Origin: Cryptomeria japonica
Taxonomy: Eukaryota; Streptophyta; Pinopsida; Cupressales; Cupressaceae
DNA length: 64,000 bases
Assembly: GCF_030272615.1 (NCBI RefSeq)
Contig: NC_081413.1
Location: 142,749,976 to 142,813,975 of the forward strand
Direction: 5' to 3'
Positions 34,420-44,860 of the stretch are shown one piece after another (the stretch's first letter is position 1; every line of letters begins with the position of its first letter). A program made the position numbers and the translations under genes. The notes beneath the pieces were generated by a model. That model made no database searches. It had not been told where the DNA came from and saw only the letters and a list, made by a program, of their open reading frames with translations.

Positions 34420-34631
34420 CCAAGTTCGGTGAATGCATCAATTCCATGACTCTACAAAATATCTTTTAGGAGTTGATGCTGATTTACACACTTTAGGATG
34501 TTTTCTAAAGGTGTGCAGGAAACAATATAGGAAACAGGAATTGAAGACAAAATTCTCTGACTGAGACTAAGTTGACATAATAGTAGGAAATCACTTCATG
34601 CAGGAAGAAATTATGTTTTAGTTCTTTACTT

Positions 34632-34808
34632 TTTGGCATTGTTGTCAAAGGGGGAGAAGACTGGAGAAAAGGAGTGGATACTAATGTATGGGGAGAAGAC
34701 TGATGACAAGGGGAGAGCATTTCAGCATTTCAGAATCTCACAACAATCCAAATCTGAATCAATTAGGTCAAATCAATTGGTTTTGCCATCAATGCCAAAG
34801 GGGGAGAT
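34632..34808 (+). other. Doubled polypurine tract within an inverted repeat (copia G)
   Basis: AAAGGGGGAGA occurs at 34647-34657 and again at 34797-34808, the second copy abutting the 3' LTR. Arms TTTGGCATTGTTGTC (34632-34646) and GCCATCAATGCCAAA (34785-34799) are nearly complementary, so the first tract could sit in the loop of a hairpin. H has the same arrangement at 48192-48314. Confidence 0.75.
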
Positions 34809-36337
34809 TGTTGGCATTATAACAGACAAGGGGGAGATTGTCAAGATTGTTGGAATTTCAATAAGGATATTGAGAAGGTTGTTGATGATTATGGATATAA
34901 CTGATTAAGGATGTTTACTGTCTTAATAATATTAGTTTGTCATTGATGTCAAGAAATTGATTTTCTAATTCAGTATGATGTTGCCATATCTTAAAAAGTA
35001 TGATTTGATGAATATAAAGATGTCGGTAAAAGACATAGAAAGAATGTGATGAATAAGAGGAGGAGTAAGTTATTCAATGGTCAACTATTACTGAGCTAGA
35101 CAATGATGAGATCATGATGTTTAGATTGTTTTGATAACCTACATATGTTATTGATTGTAAGGATAATACTATACTATGTTACTGAGCAATGAACCTAGTC
35201 GGTAAACCCTAAAGAACCTAGTCGGTAAACCCTAAGGTTATCGCTATCAGTTAATAAAGGCAGAATGTCTACCGAGTGAAGTTTAGTATTTACCGAGTTG
35301 CAATCGAGTAGTAACAGAATGAATTGAATGAATAAAAGCATTATTTAATGAAGGAAGATGATGAACTGGCTATGATTAAATGATTGGTATGCCGTGCATG
35401 AAGTTTGTTAAAGAATCTATGGTAAAGGAAAATTGGTAGGAAGATCTACAGCTCAGATTGAACCGCAATACCCTAGCATAAGTTCCAAGAAATGTATGCA
35501 AGTTCCAAGGTGGGGTAAAATATTTTTTAAATCGAAGGATACATTGAACCTGGTCAAAGGTTGAAGATCTGATGGCTATGATTGATCATGGGAAATGTGA
35601 TCAAGGAGATTAAGCGGTCAGCAAATTGTTTATAAATAAGGAACTGTTGATAAACAATGTATGCAGACAAGTGTATGCATAGGTATGCTACATAGTGATT
35701 ACCGAGCATAGAAGCTTGAAGACCTATTTGAATAACAGAGTATAGAGCCCAACAAATGGACAAGATAAGTCCTATATTGTATTGAACAAATAAGAATCTG
35801 CTTTAGCATTTTAGATGTGAAGTTACAGATAGATTTTTATTACTGTTATTTTGTGAAGTGACAGAAATCTCTTAACCGAGTGGACTTAATAGTCTTATTT
35901 GTAAAACCCTCTAGCAAGGTGACATTTTGATTGAGTGTTTGAAATCCTTTAACAAGGTCACTTCTAAGAAGGTGAAGATCTTAACAGATCTGAGGGAAAT
36001 CCCTTAACCAGGTCACATCTAGCAATGTGTTTGTAATCTTTAACAGGATTTGCTTTTAACCGAGCATACTCTAGAAGAGTATATTTCTTAGTGGGTCCGA
36101 AATCCCATAGTGGTTTTTCCCTATTTGGGTTTCCATGTTAAATCTGGTGTTATGAGTGTTGTGATGTTTATATGCTTTTGAGTTTGCATGTTTAGCAGTT
36201 TTGGTTATATTACTGAAGTATATGTTACCAAGGTTGAATTTGTTGTTTTTATGGAAGATTAAGTTTGTATGATTCACCCCCCATTCTCATCTTGTTAGCT
36301 ATTGGATCTGTACTTACATTAAGTATCAAAACTATTA
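34809..36337 (+). repeat. 3' LTR of copia G
   Basis: It starts TGTTGGCATTATAACAG and ends AAAACTATTA before GATAT. The TATAAAT box is at 35631-35637. Relative to the 5' copy it has scattered substitutions and a small tandem duplication near 35192-35232. Confidence 0.92.
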
Positions 36338-38557
36338 GATATAAGCATTTGTGTTCTAAACTTTCTTTTCAAGTGCATGATAATGACATTCAAAGAAGTT
36401 TTATTTCTAATTTACAAAAAGATATTAGAGACAAACTTCTCCTTTCTAAGTTTACTTCCTTTCCATAGTTGTGCGCAACACTTCACAATTATCAACTGAC
36501 TGTGAGTCAACTAGAGCAATCCACTCCTATGGCTCTGAGTGATAAGGGTGGCAGTGCTCAACAACCATTTGCAAAGTTCAAACTAAGAAAAGGATTCATC
36601 AAGTTCAATGACAACATCAACAACAACAATGTGAATGCTAAAATAGGCGTGCCTCCTATTTCTAAATTTTTTAGAAGAGAGAGACAATTTCCTCCTTTGA
36701 ATGAATCTTTACATTACATTATGTCTAAGTTGTTACAAAGAAATGTTATCAAAATTCCTCCAATAAAACCAGTTGACCCTTCTAAGGAAGCCTCACCCTA
36801 CTTTGATAATAATTCTTTTTGTCAATTTCATTGTCAACCAGGTCATGACACTGAGAAATGTTTTGCATTAAAAAATAAGATTCAAGATTTGATTGAAAAT
36901 AATACTATATATTTGGTAGGTGTGAATGATAAGGGAAACAAATTAGTAGCCCTTCCTAATAAAAATATTAAGATTTTTATTGATCCTTTACCTTCTCATA
37001 CCTCTAATGTGATTGAGACTGAACATATCTCTTTCTCTCCTTCTGATGTGACTACCATAGTTCATAATTTGGTGAATATGGTAGAGATACAAAGGAAACC
37101 TAAGGATTTATGTATCACATTTGACCCTAGTGAGACCATTAGAGAACCTAATGGGCCTTTATACATAGTTGCAAAGATTCAAGAAATGCCATGTCGTGGT
37201 GTGCTTATCGATCCCTCTTGCATGGTTAATGTCATCACTAAGGAGTATCTTTTCACTTTACATTTGCATAAACCAATATATGATGACACTAATGTGGTCA
37301 TTAATTTATTTGATGGATTCTCTTGTCCTACCATTGGTTCTATTATGCTTCCTATTGAGGTTCATACTAAATCTATGAATGTCAACTTTGTTATCATTCC
37401 TTCCTCTGAGAAATTTCATGTGAAGTTGGGCTATCCTTGGCTATCTTCCATGAAGGATATTGCTTCTCCAATCCATAAGTGTTTGAAATTTCCCCACAAT
37501 GGAGAAATCATAACTATTAACCATATCTTATTTTGACCAGCAGAGAGAAGCCCAAGTGTTCCTATTGATTTCTTTCAGCCTAAACAATTCCAATCTCTTC
37601 CACTGAGAAGCGATGCTCTCTTTCAATCTAGTCAAAAGTGGAAGAAAGATATGATCCTATCCTTAAGCCAACCTAGAATTCCAATAATTGGCATTCCCAT
37701 CCTTCTTGAAGATGATGTTCTTCCCTTGACAGATAGAACTAATCTTGCACCTAAGAAATATTCCTAACCTACTCCTATGGATGAGACTATGTCTTCTCTT
37801 AAGAAGAACAACAATATTCCTCCTAAGGTTAGACATGTACCTCCTCCTCATGATGGACTTGGTCTCCTTCCTACACCTAACAATCCTCCTTTATATGGTT
37901 CAGTTCCACCTCCTTTCTCTTATAGAGAGAAGAGTCTTGCCTCTCCTCTTTTCCAACCTACAAGACCTCAACCTAAACCTCCAACTACAAAAGATGAGAA
38001 TATTTCTCCTTCAACAAATATTCCTCCTCCTTCTCAATATTCTACTAAGACTCGATGGAATCATCATGCAAGAGACCACAGATGAAAGCATTGTGCTCGA
38101 TCCCGTGAAGTTTTTCCTCAAAACATTCAATCTCTCAAAACTCCAACAATTGACATGATTCCCTTTTCTAGTAAGCAAGATGTTTAACCTACATCTTCAA
38201 ATCATGTTGCAAAAAACATGTGATGGTTTTACTCCTATTCGAGTTCGCGCTCCTCTTTCTATAAATATTGATAAAGAAATAGGTGAAAATGTTATTCATG
38301 TTGGCAATACAACTCGTGATGCTTCTGATAGTGACTATGAATATGTTGATGTGGACAAACATTTATCTACAAAGTTTTCAAAAGCCTTAATCCTAGCTCC
38401 TAGAAATAAACAAAGTCACTTAGCACATGAGCATAGTCCTTGTTTGGATCTTGTGATATCTCCATTTTTTTTTCTCGATGTCGCTCCTCTAGTGTGTTTC
38501 CCACCTTCCCAAAATAGTGATCAGCAAGATCACGAGGTGGATGATGTGCTAGAATAG
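36338..38557 (+). pseudogene. Gag-protease-tail of element D, part 3
   Basis: It picks up at RYKHLCSKLSF. A stop lies at 36466-36468, then 355 open codons (36469-37536) cover the gag end (LHNYQLTVSQLEQ), the finger CQFHCQPGHDTEKC (near 36820), the retropepsin-like region with VLIDPSCMVNVIT (near 37200) and VKLGYPWLSSMKDI (near 37420). After a stop at 37534 the proline-rich part (PPPHDGLGLLPTPNNPPLYG, 37840-37900), an arginine-rich segment (about 38043-38110) and the acidic tail (SDYEYVDVDKH near 38330; HSPCLDLVISPF near 38430) follow, with frameshifts, to the stop at 38555. Domain order matches E. The D-P-S triad is again present. Confidence 0.88.
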
Positions 38558-39218
38558 CTACATTAGCACTATAGATCCTCAACCTTTCTCTTTTCTTGTT
38601 ATTTTGTGATTATTCTTCTGTGTATCACTGATCTTCTATGTTCCTTAGTAATGTCTACTTGAGGATGATGCAAAGCATTGAGATATCTTTTGGTCTCTTT
38701 CATGTTGACTCAAAAGACATCTTCTATTCCCTTCCTTCCAAGGTAGTTTCCTTCATTTGGGGAATGACGATTATTCTATGCACATATATACATATGATAT
38801 ACATGAGTTATCATACAGAATACTGACCACAAGGAAAGCGAAACTAACTCATCTTTTGTGTTTTGTGTTGATTATCCTTGGATTTATTCCTTTATTTGGG
38901 GGCTAAATCTGTGCGATAACATTCTCTCTCTCTCTCTCTCTCTCATTTTCCTCCTTGATACTAAAAGTTACTTAGTGAACTTAGCTTCGCTTTGTAATTT
39001 TTGGTATCCCTGCCTTTCATGACTCATGGTGAGGGGAACCTTGCTACTTGCAATCATTGTTTTCTCTCTTGATCTTCCCTTTTACTTTGTCAATCAATGT
39101 CGTAAGATCCTTAGTCCACTAGGGGCTTGGTGTATCTTGCCTCCTTGACTTGGTGAAATTATTTCAATCTTGTTTCCATGTAATTTACCAGAAGTATTGA
39201 CATATGCTTATACTCCTG
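38558..39218 (+). other. 3' untranslated region of element D
   Basis: It is non-coding. It has a (TC)n run at about 38922-38944 and the conserved block with GACTCATGGTGAGGGG (near 39020) and TCCACTAGGGGCTTGGTG (near 39115) shared with A and E. The GCAATCGCTTTAAC segment of A and E is missing here. Confidence 0.6.
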
Positions 39219-39235
39219 CTAAAGTGGGGGCTAAA
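39219..39235 (+). other. Polypurine tract of element D
   Basis: CTAAAGTGGGGGCTAAA directly precedes the 3' LTR, as in A and E. Confidence 0.8.
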
Positions 39236-40472
39236 TGTAGCATCATAAAACTGCGACCTTACAATTTTCAACCACATTTGGGTCTTCACATTGGCAAAAT
39301 GAATCCCTAAATGTGATTGGAGACCTGGGACATGCTCACATGCCTGAAGCTTGCATCTCCTCACACCCCACACTCTCCTATGTTGCTTTATGTCCTGAAT
39401 AAGGGTAGGACAGGGGTTTGTGCCCCTATCGCCCCTAGGAAAGGCGCGTGGTGCCCTTGTGCTTGCCCTATTCCCCCCCCCCCCCTCCATTCAAACTTTG
39501 CATTGGGCTTTGCATTTTGGAATGAGGAAAAGTTTCCCTATGTCAGCCTATGATGAAAAAATAATCAATTAACCCTAATTGGCGAGTATATAAGACACAT
39601 TTTCCCTTCCTATTTGCAAAAAAGTAAATAAGAGAAAGTAAGGTGAAAAAGCATTATCATCATTCAAGCATTCAAGAATTCAAGAATTCAAGTATTCCTT
39701 TCAAGTATTGAGCATTCTCAAGTCTCTTTTCAAGGCTAGGTGTTTCATTCAAGTCAAGGATTCAACCATTAAAGAGGAGATCTCTTTCATCATTCAATTC
39801 CACACAAGCAATTCTATCTACACTACAATTGCATCCTCCCTTGAGGTGAATTATATTTCAGTCTTTCATTTACATTTACTTGCAAGTACTACTTTACATA
39901 ATTTGGTTAATTCCAAAACTGGGGTTCGACCTAAAGGAAAACCCCCAATCCCAACCCCTTTTCCTCTCTTTTCTATGTGTAGGTTGTAGGTGTGCAACTA
40001 TATTTGTAGATTTGGACTTCATTCTCAAAGGCAGAAAAACCTTTTTCAGCATGCAGATTTTTCAGAGGACCATGTGAAATTTCAACATGGTCTTGACAAC
40101 TTTCACTCAAATTTGTAGGGGAGATTTGTCTCAAGATTTTACTGCCAATTCCAGGTGCACAACTTCATCCTGCATTCCTATCTCAAGTTATAGTCATTTC
40201 TTTGTCTCTTTTACACTTAGTCTTAAATCACATAATTCAACCTTCTATATTCTAAAAGAGGGATTACTTTTACTTTTCAAATCCATTGTAGATTCACCTA
40301 GCATTCAATCTCTTCCTATTGAGATTGGTTGTAGTGAATTATCCCCCCCTCTTTTAATGTAATGTGCATTAAAAGGTTAAGGAGAATATTTTGTGAAACT
40401 TTCACTCCTTCTCTTGAAGAGAGAAAAGATTTCCTCTTGATTTTTTCATCGCCCTCTTTCACCACCATTACA
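39236..40472 (+). repeat. 3' LTR of element D
   Basis: This 1237-bp LTR is longer than the 5' copy, mainly through extra GC-rich sequence in the U3 hairpin region (about 39403-39470) and near 40220-40270. The TATA box is TATATAA (39587-39593). CATTCAAG/AATTCAAG repeats lie at about 39661-39700. It ends CCACCATTACA, followed by CATAC. Confidence 0.88.
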
Positions 40473-40990
40473 CATACCTAGGAGTCTTCTGACTTTCTAT
40501 TTATATGCCCTGATCTTTAGTTACTATTGAATTTTTTGATACTGCCGAAGTAATTGGTTCAACATTCTATTCTAGTATAGGTGTTATCGGACCAGCTATG
40601 ATCATTTTCACTTTCGGTTCTCTCTCATAAGTTCTGATTTGACCTTTGTACTGCTCATCCACTTCAACATTAGTGCTTTCCACAATTCTCTACAATCTTT
40701 TGTTATATAACATCTATATTCTTTTCTTTCATTTGAATAACCAAGAAATAATCCTTCATCACATCTAGATCAAACTTTCCAGTTCACTACCAAGGATTCA
40801 AAAATACTTAACTTTAGATGTATGACCAAACCATAACTCATAAGGTGACTTACCAATAACTCAAGCAAATCCAAGATCCAACAAATCTTTCCTGGTTAAC
40901 CTTTAGATTGGCTTCTCCAAAATCTGAAATAGGCTTTTAGACCACTACCATAGGAAATGCAAGATTTTTCATTCATTTGCCTCCTCCTAA
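40473..40990 (-). pseudogene. C-terminal integrase remnant (element C)
   Basis: On the minus strand, with frameshifts, the sequence reads GKSPYELWFG (near 40855), then a CDEGLFLGYS-type motif (near 40750), the usual end of copia integrase, and then degenerate linker to the D insertion. The catalytic front half of integrase is absent between here and the gag remnant at 41001. Integrase joins element DNA to the target; this remnant cannot. Confidence 0.72.
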
Positions 40991-41000
40991 GGCAAATTCT

Positions 41001-42238
41001 TTAGATACCAGATGAATTTCCTATTGGTGTAGGAACATTCTGCTCTGTCGGTTGAGTAACTGGGGTATGTGCTTCAGCCAAATGAACATCCGGGGCATTT
41101 GATTCTATTGGTTGATCCTCAGACTTCATAACCCACTTATTCTCATTCTCCTTCCAAATATCATCAACCTTATGTTTTACCTTCTCATCATTTCCTATCG
41201 GTAGGTTCTTGCTTTTGCAAAATTTAGCAATATGTCCTACATTGTTGCATCTATAACAAATGACATTGTTTTTATGAATTACCTTACTGTAACCTTGGTC
41301 ATTTCTCAACCTACATTGATTAGCCATATGCCCAAACTTTCCACATGCATGACATTTCACATTCAGTCTACAATTTGTTGTCCTATGACCATGCTTCTTG
41401 CAATTGAAACATTGAATGGTGCCTAAATTATTATTTTGATTGACTCTATTTCTGCATCAACTTTCCATATGACCAAACTTATTGCAAACAAAGCATCTAC
41501 CATTAAATTTATGTGCATTGGGTTGTCTTATCGATGACCTCTGATTCCAGTTGTCTAGTGGATTCTCTTGATTTGCAGTACTGGAGCTTTTACCATGCTC
41601 AAATCCAAGACCTCTAGTATCTCCAGTGTCCCTTTGATTCTTCAATAATTCATCAAGCTTTGTAGAATTAATCCTGAACTTTTCTTTGTATTCATTTGCA
41701 ACATCTAGATCACTTCTTAAGACTATCATTCTCTCCAACTCTTGCTCATTGTTCTATGATTGCACCAATTCATTTCTCAACACATCATTCCCATGCACCA
41801 ACCTAATGTATTCATCAAATCTATCTTTCAAAGATTTGGCAAGATTTTCTTCATTCTTCTTCCGGTCTTCAATCTCCTTAGACATCCTCATGGTTAGCGC
41901 TTGCATCTCATTCTTCATGACACCATTTTCCTAACTAAGCTTTTGACATAATTCCTTTAAAGCATTATTCTCTTCATCATTCTGATTTTGTAATTGGCCA
42001 CATAGTTCTTTCCTCTTGGCTTGTGTAGATGACAACCTCTCTTCCAGAGTAAGGATGAATTCTTTTGCAAATCTTATCTCATCTTTAGTAGAATTCAGCT
42101 CAACTTCTAGCTTCATATTCTTCAATCTTTGACAATCATAGTCTTCAAGTGCAACTTCAAGTTCAATCCTCAAACTTATCTCCATAGATTTTGGATACAG
42201 GATCTTCCTCAAGTTGTTAGACTTATTATGAGGCAACA
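41001..42238 (-). pseudogene. Coiled-coil and zinc-knuckle gag part (element C)
   Basis: From 42272 leftwards comes a long heptad-like, charge-rich coiled coil (ELEVALEDYDCQRLKNMK, LTLEERLSSTQAKRKELC, ALTMRMSKEIEDRKKNEEN). A linker and four CCHC knuckles follow: CFVCNKFGHMES (near 41480), CFNCKKHGHRTTNC (near 41400), CHACGKFGHMANQC (41354-41313) and CYRCNNVGHIAKFC (about 41258-41217). The last frame, 41360-41001, ends in a polar tail. Zinc knuckles bind element RNA; the coiled coil probably mediates assembly. The gag N-terminal domain is missing, because the coil begins almost directly after the primer-binding site. Stops lie near 41934 and 41755. Confidence 0.8.
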
Positions 42239-42253
42239 GGCTTTGATCACAAT
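42239..42253 (-). other. Primer-binding site of copia C, degraded
   Basis: On the minus strand ATTGTGATCAAAGCC follows the LTR end CCCAACA. It matches ATTGGTATCAGAGCC with a few changes. Confidence 0.65.
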
Positions 42254-42470
42254 TGTTGGGATCCATGAACACTAAGAGGGGGGGTAGAGGGGAGGGTGAA
42301 TCGGTGTTCTACCAGAATGATGAATTTTAACCTTATTAACACAACAACTTAGCAACCGGTAAACATAAAAGAAGATAACAATAAGTAATAATGCAACCAC
42401 ATAGATGAACACCATAACACCATTGATTTATATGTGGAGAACCTCAATGAGGAAAAACCATGGTGGGATC

Positions 42471-43934
42471 TATTGGCATTATGTGAACCAGTATGAAGAC
42501 ATGATGACATTGTATGTTGTCATTGATGTCAATATGCTGAAGAGGTGAGAACCGATATAACACTGTGAACCGGTATTTGTGCCAAAGTGAAGTGGTGTGT
42601 TTTCTTAAGGTGAACCGGCATGTGGTTATGGGAACTGACACATGAAAGCTTTGTATGACTATAGGTTGGTAGTCTCAATTTCAGGGTTTCCGGTTGAAGT
42701 GCTTCAAGCCTGTGTGGCTCACCAGTGACTTTGTAAGATGAGTTAGCATTGTAACAAAGAATAGATCGTGTTGCCACATTAGCCTTGTGCGCATGAAGGA
42801 TCTTGCATGAAGGAGATTGTTCACATCTACCTCGGGAATGTGCGAAGCCTATAAATAGTGATAACGCATGATGGGTTATCAGCCGCCATGAAATCTATGG
42901 AAAATGAACGATGGAGAATGTCTTGAGATTGGATCAAGATTTTTCCATTTAATGCAATATGCTCAATAGTCAGGATTGAACCATTTGAGTTGCTTAACCT
43001 AATAGGTTTAGGATTTAGGGTTTATGCTATCGACCTATCTGTTTCCTATAAGGTCGATGCTATGTTCTTTTCTGAGGTTGTTGGCAAAAATTGTGTATGT
43101 GTATCAAAGAGAAGAGATACGTGATTCTTGCCAGACCAGAAGAGAGAGGTGATACCTGTAGAGTGTAAGTGCAGAAGGTGAAGAGGAGCTAAAGTGGATC
43201 TACATTAGCATTGAGTGCTGCTACCAGATCATTGTAATACCTATTGATCTCTAACCACTTTAATAGTTGGGAAATCCTTTAATAGGGTAGCTTTAACCGG
43301 CTTGCTATAAATCCTTTAACAGGGTGACTCAAAACCATTGAGTTATTGAAATCCTCTAACAAGGTAATCTCTAACAGGGTAAAACCCTTAACCGGGTATT
43401 CCAGCCATCCCTTAACCGGGTGATCCCTAACAGGATTGGTTCCTAACAGAACCTATTGTGTTAGTCCTTAACCGGACAAGGCTTTTAACAGAGTGGACTT
43501 CTAAAGAGTTCAAAAACAACTTGTGGGTATTCATCCCCACCGTGGTTTTTCCCAATTGGGTTTCCACGTGAAAAATCTGTGTGTCATGAGTGGTGATATT
43601 CTTGTGATGATTTGAGTGATTTGTGTCTGAAGTTAAATTATGTTGATCTAGCTACTTATATATCTTTTGATGGTAGATTACCTGTTCATGCACTAGGGTG
43701 AAATGGAAATGAAGTATTAGAATGTATGAAAAGATAAGTGTCAACTGGTTTATGCTTGTCTTAGTTATTCTGGGTCCTGTCGATTGTACTCTATTTAAGA
43801 CCAGTGTTATTGTTTGTCTATCAAAGCATAGTGTCTACTGACAAGCCAGTTTAGGATTGTGTTTTTTCCTATACTGATTCACCCCCCCCCTCTCAGTACC
43901 AGTTTGGTACTATCCATTCATCATTGAGTTATCA
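42471..43934 (+). repeat. 5' LTR of copia H
   Basis: It starts TATTGGCATTATGTGAACC (TGTTGG in the 3' copy) and ends GAGTTATCA. The TATAAAT box is at 42850-42856. An array of CCTTTAACAGGGT / CCCTTAACCGGGT motifs fills about 43264-43490. A C-run GATTCACCCCCCCCC lies near 43878. Frequent AACCGG motifs mark U3. Confidence 0.9.
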
Positions 43935-43949
43935 ATTGGTATCAGAGCA
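43935..43949 (+). other. Primer-binding site of copia H
   Basis: ATTGGTATCAGAGCA directly follows the LTR and matches the usual initiator-methionine tRNA complement of plant copia elements. Confidence 0.9.
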
Positions 43950-44005
43950 TCCTCCAGGTCCTCTATGTTATAAGCTTAACCACTTGAGGTAAAGATCCCA
44001 GTCTA

Positions 44006-44860
44006 ATGATATAGAGGGAAGGTCCAAAGTTCAACAAAGAAAATTTCAGTATATGGAAAGATAGAATGAAGATATACATCAAAATCATGGGCACTCAACA
44101 CTGGAGTTATGTTGAGAATGCCTATGTTGCTCCTACCGGTACTCTCACCGATGACCAAAAGAGAGAGATGCAGGAGAATGGTTAAGTCATGGAAGCCCTA
44201 ATTAGTAGTTTATCTGACATTGAGTTTATTGATGTCCAAGATAAGGTAAATCCCAAAGAGGTATGGGACACTCTTGAAAATATCTATGGCGGTGATGAGC
44301 ATGTAAAACAAGCTAAGGAAGAAATCCTTAGAGGAAAGTTTGAAGACATGTGGATGGTTGAAGGTGAAACCATTCAACAATATGGAATAAGAATCAAAAC
44401 TATTGTTAGAGATATCAAGAGTTCAGGTGGCAAAATGGAAGATTCCACTATGGTAAGTAAAGTCCTGAGATCCTTATTACCGGTCTATGCAATAAGGGTT
44501 GCTGCTATTCAGGAATTGAGATCAATAGACAAGACTAAGGTATCCCTAGACTCCATCATTGCAAAGTTGATAGCCTATGAGCTAAATAGTTTTGATGGCA
44601 GTGTTCAAAAGACTGAATCAGCTTTTAAAGCTTCTGTCATACCATCCAGAAAAGAAAAAGAAGCTATCACCAGTGGTGAACCAAGATAGAGTAGAGAAAT
44701 GGATGATGAGGAGATTTTGATGGCATTTGAAGCTCTTCTTGCCAGAAAACTCCCTAAAGGAACTAACAAATAAAGAGGTAAGCTCCCTTTGAAATGCTTT
44801 TCTTGCAACTAGATAGGACATATAGCTGTAAACTATCCTAATGGTGACAACAAGGACAAA
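44006..44860 (+). pseudogene. Copia gag (element H)
   Basis: It starts ATG at 44006, is stopped at 44012 and 44183, then has 166 open codons (44189-44689). It is the same gag family as G: NKENFSIWKDRMK, PKEVWDTLENIYGGDEHV, QYGIRIKTIVRDIKSSGGK, VLRSLLPVYAIRVAAIQELRS. Further stops lie at 44687, 44771 and 44810. The zinc knuckle near 44795 reads CFSCN-stop-IGHIAVNY, with its last Cys changed to Tyr. It cannot be translated as one protein. Confidence 0.87.

Larger units (their letters stand above)
28797..36337 (+). mobile_element. Ty1/copia element G, full structure, coding decayed
   Basis: G has 5' LTR 28797-30290 (1494 bp) and 3' LTR 34809-36337 (1529 bp), with perfect duplications GATAT at 28792-28796 and 36338-36342. 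The interior has the primer-binding site, gag, protease, integrase, reverse transcriptase, RNase H and a doubled polypurine tract, in copia order. It interrupts D within the GRYKHL codons, and the D frame resumes exactly after the 3' LTR. The LTRs are similar, with small insertions such as a repeated CCTAGTCGGTAAACCCTAAA segment near 35192-35232. Confidence 0.93.
17718..40472 (+). mobile_element. Gag-only LTR element D, split by E and G
   Basis: D has 5' LTR 17718-18864 and 3' LTR 39236-40472, both beginning TGTAGCATCATAAAA and ending CCATTACA. Its flanks are CATAT (17713-17717) and CATAC (40473-40477), a target duplication with one change. The coding part is in three pieces, 20030-20406, 28213-28796 and 36338-38557, separated by element E (7,806 bp) and copia G (7,541 bp). 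Without them D is about 7.4 kb with a 5.0-kb interior, close to A and E, and likewise without pol. D itself interrupts the pol region of copia C. Confidence 0.9.
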
